Part shown: positions 54,372 to 64,000 of the stretch, piece after piece | How positions within the stretch are numbered: the stretch's first letter is position 1 | How the letters are laid out: each line of letters begins with the position of its first letter | Notes under the pieces: model-generated | What the model was told of the DNA's origin: nothing | The model's database searches: none | Seen by the model: the letters and a program-made list of their open reading frames with translations, nothing else | Translations under genes and position numbers: made by a program | Assembly: GCA_022496205.1 (NCBI GenBank) | Contig: WTXD01000001.1 | Location: forward strand, 1,736,001-1,800,000 | Length of the DNA: 64,000 nucleotides | Direction of reading: 5' to 3' | DNA from: Gloeopeniophorella convolvens | Lineage: Eukaryota; Basidiomycota; Agaricomycetes; Russulales

Positions 54372-55031
54372 AAAAACCCCGTGGCCTCAGCCGAGATGAC
54401 GCGGGGAGCGTCGCCTCATCTCCGGGCCCCACTGTGATTTGTCTGTATCGTGCATGTTGCCTGTTGTATGATAACGTCATCCCTGCATAGTAGTTGTTCC
54501 CGTGGTCTGTGTCTTGTGATGTAGCTGGCGTCTTCTCCATCTCATTAATACATACAATAATTGTCCTTAGCCTTCAAGTGCTTCGGTGGACGACATACGT
54601 AGCGCCATCGCTGAAGTAGGCTTCTAATTACATGGTCATTTTGATGAGAGGGGACAATAGAATGACCCTTTCCGCCAATGATTGACGTTGCTTTTAGGAG
54701 TGGTGGCGTGCGCAAGGCGAACAAGCTACCATTTGAATCTTACGTGTCAGTATGGTCCTCACCATGAAAGTGCGACTGATCACTAGAATGTAGATATGCA
54801 ACCTCGTTCAGGCGTTCAGTGTGAGAGTCGGATTGTTCGAGTAAGCTGGTGAAGGGGGGAGCCGTAGTCGCGGTATGCCGATTGTCGGAGTGAGGTTTTC
54901 TAAACAATTGTTTTCAGGTTTCTAAACAATTCCCACGCACATAAGGTTCTCGGTGAGGGGAACGCACACGAGTGGGCAGCCGAGTCCTAGCGCGCAAAGG
55001 GCTTTACTGAAATCACTGCCTCACGTACCAG
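54372..55031. other. Intergenic gap before F-box D
   Basis: 660 bases. Contains the Sec14-like 3' flank, the right copy of the direct repeat (54810-54945) and a probable leader intron of F-box D with donor near GTGAGGGGAA (about 54955) and acceptor TACCAG|ATG. Confidence 0.5.
54810..54945 (+). repeat. Direct repeat, right copy (partner 24000-24110)
   Basis: Carries GGAGCCGT..CGCGGTATGCCG, GTCGGAG and AATTCCCACG in the same orientation as the left copy, plus an internal doubling of TTTCTAAACAATT (near 54897 and 54919). Confidence 0.6.
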
Positions 55032-56654
55032 ATGCCTCAAGAGGCGTATCAAAGCATTGACAACGTCGACAGCGAACCGGCATTCCGAACTGGAAAGTCA
55101 TCACCCCTATGTACCATCTCATCTCTCCCCACCGAAATCCTATGTATGATCTTCTGCGACGTCCGTCTTCTACATGACTACACGAACTACTACCCCAACA
55201 TTCTTTCTGAGCAAGACGACCTGGTTGCATGGACCGTCGTCACACGCGTGTGCGCACACTGGCGTCGCGTCGCGGAGCAGTGCTACAAGCTCTGGGAGCT
55301 CATCCCGCTCTCCAATGCCGCGTGGACACAGCGTGCTCTCGCGCTCTCCTACCCTCATCCTATCGTCATACGAGCAAAACCCTGTGACTCCCCATCGTTC
55401 GAGGCTCTGTGCTTCGCTCTGCGCGAGCCCTCCCGCATCCGCGTGCTCTTGCTGCACGAAACACGCCTGCACTCCATGACGAGCCCCGGCATCGCAAGAA
55501 CGGTGATGGGAACGGCCTTCGACGAGAAGCGCCTACGGCTTGCGGACGCCACCGCGCTCGAGACGTTACACCTCGAGGGCGGGCAGTACGTCATACGGCG
55601 CACCGGCGCTTTCGACGTGCGGCCGCTGCCGCGCTTGACATCCCTTTCGCTCACGCGTTGCGCGCCGTGGGCCACCGAGGCGCACATGCTCGACACGCTC
55701 GCGGCGCTCCCTGCGCTCGAACGGCTCTACATCAACACTGACGTGTTCGCGCCCGACGTCGGCACGCGCGACCCGCCGCCGCGCGTCGTGCGGCTGCCCT
55801 GTTTGCGGTACCTCGACATCGTCGGCCCCAGCAGCGAGCTCGCCGCGCTTTTGCGGGTGCTGCAGTTCCCCGAGGCGGCGGAGCTCCACATGGACTGGAC
55901 GGTAGAGCTGAAACCGCATGACGGGCTAGCCGCACTTGCTGGCGCGCTCGCACAGCACTACGCCTCGCCCGTGCGCTTCCGGCGGCTTACGATTGCCGAA
56001 AATGAGGCGCGCGCGAGCTGCTGGGTGCTGCACGGCGGCGGCACGGCAGGCCTGCTGTACCTCGACGCACGAGAGGCCCGGTGGCGGTGGAATGCTGTCG
56101 AGTTTATAACCGCGCTGCTTGCGTTGCTGCTACCCGCGGACTCGCTGTGCGAGCTGGACATCGCAGCCTGCGCACGCTACGGGGGCGACGACCTCTGGAT
56201 GTGCATCGCGCCGCTTGTGCGCGGTGTCGAGCGCGTCTGTGCTGTCGGCACGGGCGTGACAGAGCTCGTTGGTGCGCTGCAGCACACTGCGGACGACCCG
56301 CGCCGCTCGCTGTTGTCGAACATGTGTGCGCTCCGCATCAGCAGGACGGTGTTTCTCCGTACGCAGACGCATCAGCCCGACGTGCAGGAGGTCGGGCCGT
56401 TCTTGGACATGGTCAGGAGGTGGCGCGTGGCGGGGATGTCGTTGCAGATTGTGCTCGACCAGTGCCAGGTGGAGGTGGAATTTGTTGAGTCGTTGAGGCA
56501 GGAGCTCGGCGCAGAGGCTGTTGCCTGGGACGGCATCGGTGATCACCCAGGACCAGGCCGTAGGTGACACGGAATTCTACTCGTGCTCAGCTCGCTGATT
56601 GCCTTGCTGTTGGCTTTAGGCGTACTACGGACATTGTGGACCAATTTCCAGTAG
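55032..56654 (+). CDS. F-box/leucine-rich-repeat-like protein, copy D
   Basis: Exon 1 runs 55032-56559 and a short last exon 56620-56654, separated by a 60-base intron with GTAGGT donor and GGCTTTAG acceptor, giving 520 residues ending 'RVLRTLWTNFQ'. Read without splicing it stops at 56565-56567. N-terminus 'MPQEAYQSIDNVDSE' follows a splice acceptor at the ATG. F-box helix 'CTISSLPTEILCMIFCDVRL', then 'VTRVCAHWRRVAEQCYKLW', then leucine-rich repeats. It is the closest relative of copy C, in the opposite orientation, and the two share 3' flanking sequence. Confidence 0.85.
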
Positions 56655-57015
56655 ATCACTTTTCTTCGAGTACCTGATCGCAATCAATGCTGCCCTCGTG
56701 GCAGGCGGTCGCCGCGCCGGCACAGTCACGTCCGCACGACTAAACGTCTTTGGATTGCTGTTCCGTTATATACGTTACCCTGTCCACGTCCCACAGTCAT
56801 TCTTCCTGCCCTCCCATATAGTATGGTATTCGTGTCCTTTTATCAATGGCTCACGTGCCACTGCCGCTGATGACGGTGATGTATTAAGACTTTCTCAGAC
56901 TAGTCATGCAGATAGGGCTACAGCTCTGAATCTCCAGTGCCATAGTTTAGATCGAAACTTCAGTCCGGGGGTCGGGGCTCAGTACGCTCGGAGCTAGGAG
57001 CGGACGCTAACGAGG
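56655..57015. other. Convergent gap between F-box D and right PAH gene
   Basis: 361 bases; 56690-56860 matches the reverse complement of 22060-22265 downstream of copy C. No gene seen. Confidence 0.55.
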
Positions 57016-57410
57016 CTACAAGGCGGCGCTCGCAAACCCGGGGAGAAAGTCCTCGAACTCGGAGAGGAGGTCCCCCCCGGTTTTGAAGAGCGCCTGCACC
57101 TGAGTGTACACCCAGTGCCACGCGCGCACGGACACGCATCAGCGGCGTGCACCCGAACAAAGGATTGAACAAGGCCAGGGCGGCAGGTACGCACGTTGTG
57201 CATCATCCGCTGCTCGCGGTGCTGGTATACGACGAATTCCTCTCGCAAGCTCTGCCGCTTCTTGAGGTACGTCTGCAGGATCTCGAGGAACCGCTTGTAC
57301 GCCGCGCTCTGGTCGTCGGGGTAGCGCGCCTTGATCTTGTTCATGTACTGGATGTGGTGGCCAAAAGGCTTGGCGGCGGGCGCGCGCTCGGCCGGCTTCT
57401 TGTTGTCCAT
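57016..57410 (-). CDS. Solitary Sin3-type PAH-domain mini-protein, right copy, splice acceptor changed
   Basis: Exon 1 (57195-57410) encodes 72 residues: 'IQYMNKIKARYPDDQSAAYK', 'FLEILQTYLKKRQSL' and 'YQHREQRMMHN'. The second half 'VQALFKTGGDLLSEFEDFLP' lies at 57016-57099. In the left copy the intron ends CGGCAG|GTGTAC; here the same place reads GGCACTGGGTGTAC, so that AG is lost. The next AG is 12 bases on (ACTCAG|GTGCAG) and keeps frame while dropping four residues (VYTQ). The protein, about 99 residues, would still be a single PAH domain with a shortened third helix. It is divergent from F-box E, mirroring the left pair. Confidence 0.65.
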
Positions 57411-57729
57411 GTTGCCTAGCAAGGGCGTGGTGGCGGCCAGTACCAATATTTGTGCAGAGGCGGCGTCACATTAATTATGTAGTAGTGCAGTACAGGGCCA
57501 CTAAGTACTGATTGTAACACCCTTCCGGAACTTTTCGGCAGCTTGCGTCGGGGTTAGCCGGTAGCTGAGTCAGCTCTCCCACCGGTACGTCAGCGTGCGA
57601 AATAATCATCGGCTGAGCGCCGTGGCCCACTGGCCCGGGCTGCTTGCGAGTAGTGTTGATGCGGTGAGTAGGGTCCGTCCTAGTATTCCGGTAATTTCGA
57701 ATGATCTCACCGACCTGTTTGTTCACAAG
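57411..57729. promoter_or_regulatory. Shared divergent region, right PAH gene and F-box E
   Basis: About 320 bases. The PAH side matches 19215-19369 in inverted orientation. The F-box side holds a leader intron: donor GTGAGTAGG near 57665 and acceptor TTCACAAG directly before ATG, the same arrangement as upstream of copy B. Confidence 0.6.
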
Positions 57730-59352
57730 ATGTCTCGCGAAGGAGATCAGAATAGCGACATTGATAGCTCCGACGCACTACACCAACATGACACTCTGAC
57801 CGGGGAATCCTCCTGCCCCATTTCATCGCTCCCCGTCGAAATCCTCCGCGCGATCTTCCACCATGTCCGCCTTCTGCACGGTTACGGTATCCACCGCGCA
57901 CCGCGGCCTAGGGTGGATATCCCGATGGCATGGACCGTTGTCACACATGTGTGTGGTCACTGGCGTCGTGTCGCGGAGCAATACCCCGAGTTCTGGGACT
58001 ACATACCCCTCTCCAACCCCAATTGGACGCGGCGCGCGCTCTTGCTCTCCCGCCCGCGCCCCATCGCTGTGCAGATGCGGCCAGGAAGATCCCCATCCAT
58101 AGAATCTCTGTGCCTTGCGCTTCGCGAACTTCCCCGTATTCGCGTGCTCGTGCTGTTCGATCAGCCCCTGGCCATGGGTTCAGGCAAGGCGGGGGAGCAG
58201 AAGACGTCGGTGATGCAAATATTCTTCGCCTCCGTGGGCCCGCGCTTGGCAGACGCCGCGGCTCTCGAGGAGCTGCACGTCGTCGGCTGGACGAACATCC
58301 GACTCCCCGTGCGTGCCCCGGACACCGCGCCGCTCCCGCGCCTGCGCTCGTTGTTCGTCATCGGCATGCCGCTCCCCGCACTAGGCTGCCTCCAGCAGCG
58401 TCTCACGCACCTCTCGCTGGCGGAATGCAAACCTTGGGAATCCACAACGCAGATTCTCGACACGCTGGCCATGCTCCCCTCGCTCGAAAGCCTATGCCTC
58501 AAGAAGGACGTGCTTCCGACAGAGATCATCGGCACTCGCGAGACGTCGCGTGTTGTATCCCTGGGCTACCTACAGTGCCTCGACGTCACTGGGGACTGCC
58601 ACGAGCTCGTCAAGCTGCTGGAGGTACTGCAGTTCCCTGAGGAGGCGGAGCTCCACCTGCGTCTCATGGGCATGTTGCATGGGCGTGATGACGAGATAAC
58701 TACGCTCTCGGATGCTATCATGCGTCACTACTCCTCCCCCGTGCGCTTACAGCGGCTCGCGATCGCAAAGGATGCGCAGCGTGCAAACTACTGGACACTC
58801 CGTGGGGCGGTCGTTGCGGGGCGGGCAGTACCAGGCCTGCTGAATTTCGTTGCCCACGGTGGACCGCGGTCCGTCGTGTGGTACATGCCAAGGCTGCTCG
58901 GTCTGCTGCCGGTGGCGGAGTCACTGCGTCACTTGAGCATTGCGATAGGCTCGGAAGGCTCTGCTGCCGGCAATATATGGGCACGCGTGGCGCCGCTCGC
59001 GCGGCGTGTCGAGCATGTCGACGCGATAGGCGCTGCTGCAGGCGAGCTGATACATGCACTTCGTAGTGTGGGGAACGACCCGCGCGGGTCGCCACTACCG
59101 TGCATGTCCACACTCTGCATCAGCGCGACGGTGTTCCCTAAGACACAGGGGCGGCACATGCACGATATGCAGGACGTCGAGCCACTTTTGGATGCGGCCA
59201 GAGGGTGGCACGCTGCAGGGATGCCGCTGCAGATTACGCTCAAGAGATGCCAGGTGTCGGCGGTGCTGATAGACTTGTTGAAGAAGGAACTCGGCCGGGA
59301 GGCTGTTTCTTGGGATGGCATTGAGGCTGTGCCGGCACTAGACTGTGAGTGA
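57730..59352 (+). CDS. F-box/leucine-rich-repeat-like protein, copy E
   Basis: 540 residues from the ATG at 57730 ('MSREGDQNSDIDSSDALHQH'). F-box helix 'CPISSLPVEILRAIFHHVRL', then 'VTHVCGHWRRVAEQYPEFW' and leucine-rich segments ('LPRLRSLFVIGMPLPALGC'). A GTGAGT donor at 59345 and CTAATAG ending at 59384 would make a 40-base intron; spliced, the protein would end six residues later at 59401, unspliced at 59352. The gene resembles copy B in both flanks and copies A and B in the body. It pairs divergently with the right PAH gene and is followed by the intact CFAS gene. Confidence 0.85.
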   Translation: MSREGDQNSDIDSSDALHQHDTLTGESSCPISSLPVEILRAIFHHVRLLHGYGIHRAPRPRVDIPMAWTVVTHVCGHWRRVAEQYPEFWDYIPLSNPNWTRRALLLSRPRPIAVQMRPGRSPSIESLCLALRELPRIRVLVLFDQPLAMGSGKAGEQKTSVMQIFFASVGPRLADAAALEELHVVGWTNIRLPVRAPDTAPLPRLRSLFVIGMPLPALGCLQQRLTHLSLAECKPWESTTQILDTLAMLPSLESLCLKKDVLPTEIIGTRETSRVVSLGYLQCLDVTGDCHELVKLLEVLQFPEEAELHLRLMGMLHGRDDEITTLSDAIMRHYSSPVRLQRLAIAKDAQRANYWTLRGAVVAGRAVPGLLNFVAHGGPRSVVWYMPRLLGLLPVAESLRHLSIAIGSEGSAAGNIWARVAPLARRVEHVDAIGAAAGELIHALRSVGNDPRGSPLPCMSTLCISATVFPKTQGRHMHDMQDVEPLLDAARGWHAAGMPLQITLKRCQVSAVLIDLLKKELGREAVSWDGIEAVPALDCE

Positions 59353-59401
59353 TACGGTTCTTTCTATGCTTCTCCCGCTAATAGCTTTGCATTGGCGGTA
59401 G

Positions 59402-60466
59402 ACATGCGTCGTTCACATTGGACTACTCTCGAGTGATGGTCCGGTGACGCTGTCTACCCATTGATGTAGATTGTGCAGAATTCTACTGTTCAGTGAGGGA
59501 CGTGTGGCGTGTACCGCGACTAGCTGGGCTTAATGACAACTGGTGGCGGGGCGGTGGGTGGGCTTGAGAGCTATATTTACCATATGTCCGTAGGCATCAC
59601 TTCCGCCCGACAGGGTAGTGAAACTGCACCGCACTTGGAACGACGGGCGATCGAGAACACGCGTTTTGACGACCGCGTCGCTCGTTGCATGGGTAGGGGC
59701 CTAGAGTGTGTTTTGAGCGCAGCGACGTGAGCGGCTTGGCAGCAAAGTTTGTAGATAGTCTCCACGTGCAGACCTTAGTAATCACAGATGATAGTCGATC
59801 TGTTTGATTATAGTTTGTAGATATCCTGCACCAATCCTGCACCGCACGCGGGCGTCGGCATGGAGGCGGCGGCGAGCCCGATTGCAGTAAGCTGTCCTCG
59901 AAATGACTCGATTATAGAGGTCCTGTTGGTGACGACAGGCTGAGGCAGCGGCGTAGTAGCGCACATGTGACTGCTCAGTTTCGGGTCTATGCCGACGCGC
60001 ACCTGGTGACCGTATCGGCGGGGAAGAAGGGCGAGACAGAGGGAGACGAGAAGATGGCGGATAGTTGTGCCTAGTTGTGCGCGTCCCGAACCTCCTCCCC
60101 GACGGCCTGACGGGGCACCAACGTGTCCCATGGCAGCTCTTGTCCGTAAGGACGGGGCCGCACCCTGCTAGCAGGCGCGGTCGTGAGACCATTGGAGCAT
60201 GCATCGCATCAACGGCTCGATCCAGTACTTAAAAAGGTAATCCGCGCATTACTGTAGGGTGTATTGGTGAGAACGATGAGTCAGATGCGAGGATGGGCTG
60301 GATGGGGACACCACGCTTGGTCAAGGATGCCCCGCCCAAACTGCGTATCTGCAACTACTACATAGTACATACGTAAAGAAGGAATATCATGATATCGGGT
60401 AGCACAGGTGGCAGTCCCAGGATAATGTGGTGTCTGATTGAAGCAGGTAGGCCGGCCCAGAAACTC
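59402..60466. other. Intergenic gap between F-box E and CFAS
   Basis: About 1.06 kb. The first 130 bases match the 3' flanks of copies A and B in inverted orientation. The remainder shows only short frames. Confidence 0.55.
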
Positions 60467-62467
60467 TCATTGGATTGGGGGGACGTCCTGTTCGAGAATG
60501 TTAAGTGAACAAAATGAAGTTTGTTGAGGGAACAGGCTCACAGGGCGAATGAACGTCAACATATGATCGGTGAGATATCCATGGGCCAAGCCAGCTGCAG
60601 CATATGCAAACAGGTACCGCCACTTGCGGCGGAACGTCTCAAACATCGCGGGATCCTCCGCCATATTGGGGAGATCCTTGGCAAGGAGCTCTGGCGTGAC
60701 ATTTGCCACGAAGCGCCTGTCCCATTCTCGGAGCGTCCTCGCGTAGTCTGGCTCACGGGTTAGAATAGAAACGACTACCGCTGCCCACACTTACGTCCAC
60801 CATGATTCTCGACACCCTCGAGGGTGAAGCGCCCCTGCGACGCCACATTCGCAGCGTTAATTAGAACTGTAGCAGAAGGAAGGCACGAGTGTGGCCATAT
60901 ATATTTCCTCATGAAATCTTCAGCCCTTTTGGGGTATCAGAGATCTGTATTTCCGGGAGACGAAGAAATCCGCTCACTGATATTCCGAGTATCTGGACTC
61001 TGGGAAAGTCACAGACGTTACAACAGCAGTTGCACCGCTTGACTTGAGCACTTTATCCATGATCTTGAAGTACGTTACATAATGCTGGAGGAGAGTTGTC
61101 AAATGCAACTGGCGGATTAGTGCGAAGCGTTTACCTTCGGACCAACATGCTGCGATGCATAGCGTTAGAGGCGTGACCATTCTAGTATCGTTTCAAACAT
61201 ACCTCCAGCATCTCAATGCTGATAAAAACGTCGAACTTCTTCTCGAATTCCGGTGGAACCTCGCGGTAGTCCATCAGGTAAACCCGGATGAGTCCTTCAA
61301 GGCCGGCCTCCCGTATACGCTCATCGGCGAGCTTCTTCTGTTCAATCGACAGCGTGAACGTATCGACCTCGCACCCGTAAGTCCGCGCAGCCTGGTAAAC
61401 GTGCGGGAAGTCGGTCAACCATGTGATCCCATGAGGGTGAATACTGGCAGACCTCAATGGCAAGTGCACCCCAGCCAGTCCCGACTTCAAAGATACGTTG
61501 TCCAGGCTGGACGCGTGCCTTCCGAAGGACATGATGTATCTTCCGCAGCTGTGCCGCCTCGAGCTCTGCAGGATGGCTGTCCGGCCGAGGATGCAGGTCG
61601 CCGTGAATCCCGCCCTCCTCATCGCTCCACAGGGCGCAGGAGAACATCATATCTTTACTTAAGAATGCCTGATTGGAACCAATGAGCAAACTCCAGCAAG
61701 GGTGCTGCAGACTACGCCAGGGGCGCACCTTGTGCATTTCGTTGGATTGATCATAACTGGAGATGACATTGAGCCGTGCATTGGCACGCGTTTGCCCAAA
61801 GAATGCGTTCGACAGGCCTGAAAGCGCTGTAATAGCGCGATTGAATATGGAGGGGATGCGAGTCATTCCAGACTCGTTATCGAGCCAGAGCTAATACGGG
61901 ACAAAGTCAACCCTGTAAGGATGCAGCAGAAACTGAGGAGAGAAGGCACTTGCGTTCATCACATTTCCCAGAGTTTCCGGATCCAACTCGATATCGCCAA
62001 CCATGTACGCCTCGCTGACTGCAGAGGCTCGCTCGACCACCGATCTCAGAATGTCTAGAGTGAATGCCACGTACAACCTAGGTCACCCCGACTGAAGCGC
62101 ACTTAGATGCGTTGCAAAATTGGAGCGGCGGCCACTTACAGCAGTACCTGCGTCCAGAAGGCTTCGTTCTTCACTGAGAAACGAACGTGATTCGAGCCCT
62201 TCTCCGGGCGACCGAATTGATAGGTTTCACCGGACTCCTCGATCTCCAGGTAGCCAACTACGATAGCCCGCTGGAGAGCTGTCAAGATCGTGTTCCTGGC
62301 TATCAAAATATGATTTACTCTCCCCGACGAGCATGAATTGAAAGGGGGCGTAACTTACCCAGAGGAGTGAAGGGAGACAATGATCTCGAAATAAGGTAGT
62401 ACGAGCTCGATGCCAGCGTTTTGAGAGAGAAAGCATGAAGGATTGGGGGTCCAGATACAGAATCCAT
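60467..62467 (-). CDS. Cyclopropane-fatty-acyl-phospholipid synthase family methyltransferase
   Basis: Starts 'MDSVSGPPILHAFSLK' at 62467. Further exons give 'AIVVGYLEIEESGETYQFG', 'AYMVGDIELDPETLGNVMN', 'LWLDNESGMTRIPSIFNRA', then the SAM-binding part 'IFEVGTGWGALAIE|AARTYG' and 'TLSIEQKKLADERIREAGLE', 'IRVYLMDYREVPPEFEKKFD', 'VFISIEMLE', 'YFKIMDKVLKSSGATAVVTS', and a C-terminus 'GYLTDHMLTFIRPDVPPIQ'. The family transfers methylene from S-adenosylmethionine onto unsaturated acyl chains of membrane lipids. One intron, after 'GNVMN', begins GCAAGT (GC-AG). The glycine motif reads E-V-G-T-G-W-G, normal for the family. A decayed inverted copy lies at 16905-17310. Confidence 0.85.
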
Positions 62468-62702
62468 GGCTGTCGAGGGAGCACAGGACTAGTTGTGAAG
62501 CGTCATGCGCGTCCTGTATGCTTGGGCTTTATACAGCCCTCCCGGCGCCCTGTGTGACGATCGAGGCACCCTCCAAGGACCCTTCCAAACGAGGATATGA
62601 CATGCTGTCGATGTGCCTCAATTTCTGGCGACGGATGGGGATGGCATTCGGTTCATAGTTGTTAGATGGTTACCTAACTAACTTACTAACTTACTGGAGG
62701 AA

Positions 62703-62954
62703 TTAAGACCACTCCATTCCGACGTGGTGCTTTGGGTCGTCGGAGAGACTGTCATCTCGGATCGGGGTCTGCGCCAAGCCTCCGAGCCAGTAACCGTACG
62801 TACTGGCGTCCAAGTTGGCATTCGCTTTTTTCAACACTCCAATTCGTATCTTCTTCAACGTTTGAACGGTGCCGTTATTGCGCGGACGTAGTGGGAGGTA
62901 GCGGGTTTCTATTGATGGGTTAATACCGTCCCGGTCACCATCATGTACCCGCAC
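62703..62954 (-). CDS. Small hypothetical frame or 3' fragment of a larger gene
   Basis: An 83-residue frame that reads 'GINPSIETRYLPLRPRNNGT', 'VQTLKKIRIGVLKKANANLD' and 'YGYWLGGLAQTPIRDDSL' and ends 'PKHHVGMEWS'. The composition looks like real protein and the sequence seems to be the C-terminal part of something larger, but no upstream exon is evident before a run of short frames. I cannot name the family. Confidence 0.35.
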   Translation of the reverse strand: MRVHDGDRDGINPSIETRYLPLRPRNNGTVQTLKKIRIGVLKKANANLDASTYGYWLGGLAQTPIRDDSLSDDPKHHVGMEWS

Positions 62955-64000
62955 GGTGTCGGACCGAGGATCTGCAGCTTCTTTCGGCTGGCGACTCTGT
63001 CATTCGTGCTGACCAACAGGTACTATGCCCAATCAGGAAGTGAACATGACCAGGAAGTGAACATTTTGGAAAGATTGACTTCGCACGCAAAAATGGCTGC
63101 ACAGAATTTGTCGATATTTTTGTTCAGTGAATGCATAGATCCGTTCTACATGCTTGCGAGGTTTGAAGGCAATTAAGCTGCTAGATTATGCTAGAGAAAT
63201 CGGTACTTCTGGGACACTGATGTGGACAGCTGCCAATCCTCCAGGAACAAGGTAAGAAATAGCTTATACGCCATGAAACTTGATATTCACAATACACTTA
63301 TACATATCTACTATATCTCCAAGTTTTGTGTCGTTTACATGGGTAGAACACCATCTGCGAAAGCTTTCCCTCCGGAGGGGCTCTAAGCGTGACAGAGGAG
63401 ATTCAAGCTCCGCCGCCGGTGCGCGTGAACGACGCGTTGCGCGAATGTGCATCAGTGGGTTCTGGTCCACGATGAGATCGGATCTATGATCCCAGCAGGC
63501 GTGACAATCCGTGACAAGCGCGCACTCCTTGCGGGCACTTTTCTCTCGACTTCGGCTTTGCTCTGGCACGCTCAGATCTCAACAAATAAATCTAGAACTT
63601 ATGTACATAGAAAACACATCAAGGAATATACATGCAAAGTTCCAAGAGATTTGATTGAGGAAAACCCCGAGATTACCAGGAAGTGAATATTTGTGTCCAC
63701 TTCCCGATTGGTCATATTAAGTCAACGTTTGTCACCACTGACCAGTCACCCATACTCCGTCTCCGGCGACTTGTTTACAGCCAAATCCAAAACAATAGAC
63801 GCGATGTGTTTTTGCACACAAAGTTGGAGTTATGTGGTGCGTGAACCTCCATTTGGCAAGAATTTGTTCGAACTAACAGTGAGGAGATGGTGCAGAGTTG
63901 GTGCAGAGGATGTAAGGCCTCAAAGAGCTGCCAAACAGAGACTGACTTAGTGTCAAACCGCGCCGCCTGGCACCACCCGCCCCATTAATGCGCGTGAATA
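62955..64000. other. AT-richer gene-free edge of the window
   Basis: About 1 kb with only short frames. AGGAAGTGAAC-type words recur (near 63038, 63052 and 63680), some as close direct repeats (CAGGAAGTGAACAT twice within 63035-63066). No gene or known element recognised. Confidence 0.5.

Noticed and set aside
56560..56654. Premature stop in F-box D compared with C
   Set aside because: The TGA lies inside a 60-base intron with GTAGGT donor, branch-like CTGATT and CTTTAG acceptor; the same signals exist in C.
1..64000. CRISPR arrays, bacterial operons or phage genes
   Set aside because: No spaced direct repeats of that kind; introns and gene families are clearly eukaryotic.

Overview
The window looks like nuclear DNA of a filamentous basidiomycete, probably an agaricomycete near the Polyporales. 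The evidence is GC-rich coding sequence, many 50-65 bp GT-AG introns with CTRAC-like branch sites, tight gene spacing, and typical families: DUF6534 membrane protein, LAT-type amino acid permease, F-box/leucine-rich proteins and TPR proteins. The species assignment is inference; the family calls rest on motifs read from the translated exons.

Left core block (1-10.2 kb). A 5'-truncated disordered protein is followed by a divergent pair, TRAPPC2L (vesicle tethering) and a Nop6-like ribosome-biogenesis RRM protein. Next come the Golgi Qa-SNARE SED5/syntaxin 5 and, divergently, NAD-dependent glycerol-3-phosphate dehydrogenase. An ankyrin plus CCCH zinc-finger gene follows whose reading frame breaks three times in C runs. 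A gene-poor stretch (10.2-13.1 kb) precedes a large TPR protein with one membrane anchor (13.1-16.8 kb).

Duplicated accessory arms. From 16.9 to 23.9 kb lie a decayed cyclopropane-fatty-acid-synthase (CFAS) fragment, F-box gene A, a tiny solitary Sin3-type PAH-domain gene, and F-box genes B and C. From 55.0 to 62.5 kb the same set recurs in mirror order: F-box D, solitary PAH gene, F-box E, intact CFAS. Homology runs through intergenic DNA, so the two arms are an inverted segmental duplication about 31 kb apart. The PAH gene and an F-box gene diverge from a shared short intergenic region in both arms.

Between the arms. A LAT permease, a small disordered protein, a 1,392-residue disordered protein rich in Gln and Asn/Met repeats, a very intron-dense DUF6534 gene, and a minus-strand island. 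The island holds two full copies and one relic of an uncharacterised family, a P-loop NTPase/PD-(D/E)xK nuclease-like gene of the Crinkler (CR) type, and a 5'-truncated LINE. Then come a PX-like AGC kinase (1,346 residues) and a Sec14-like CRAL-TRIO protein. Housekeeping genes are intact apart from the CCCH gene and the permease tail; the accessory genes show duplication, splice-site drift and relics.

Most unusual signals: the mirrored F-box/PAH module, the broken splice site in one PAH copy, the CR-type gene embedded in a duplicated unknown family, and the three same-direction one-base breaks in the CCCH gene.
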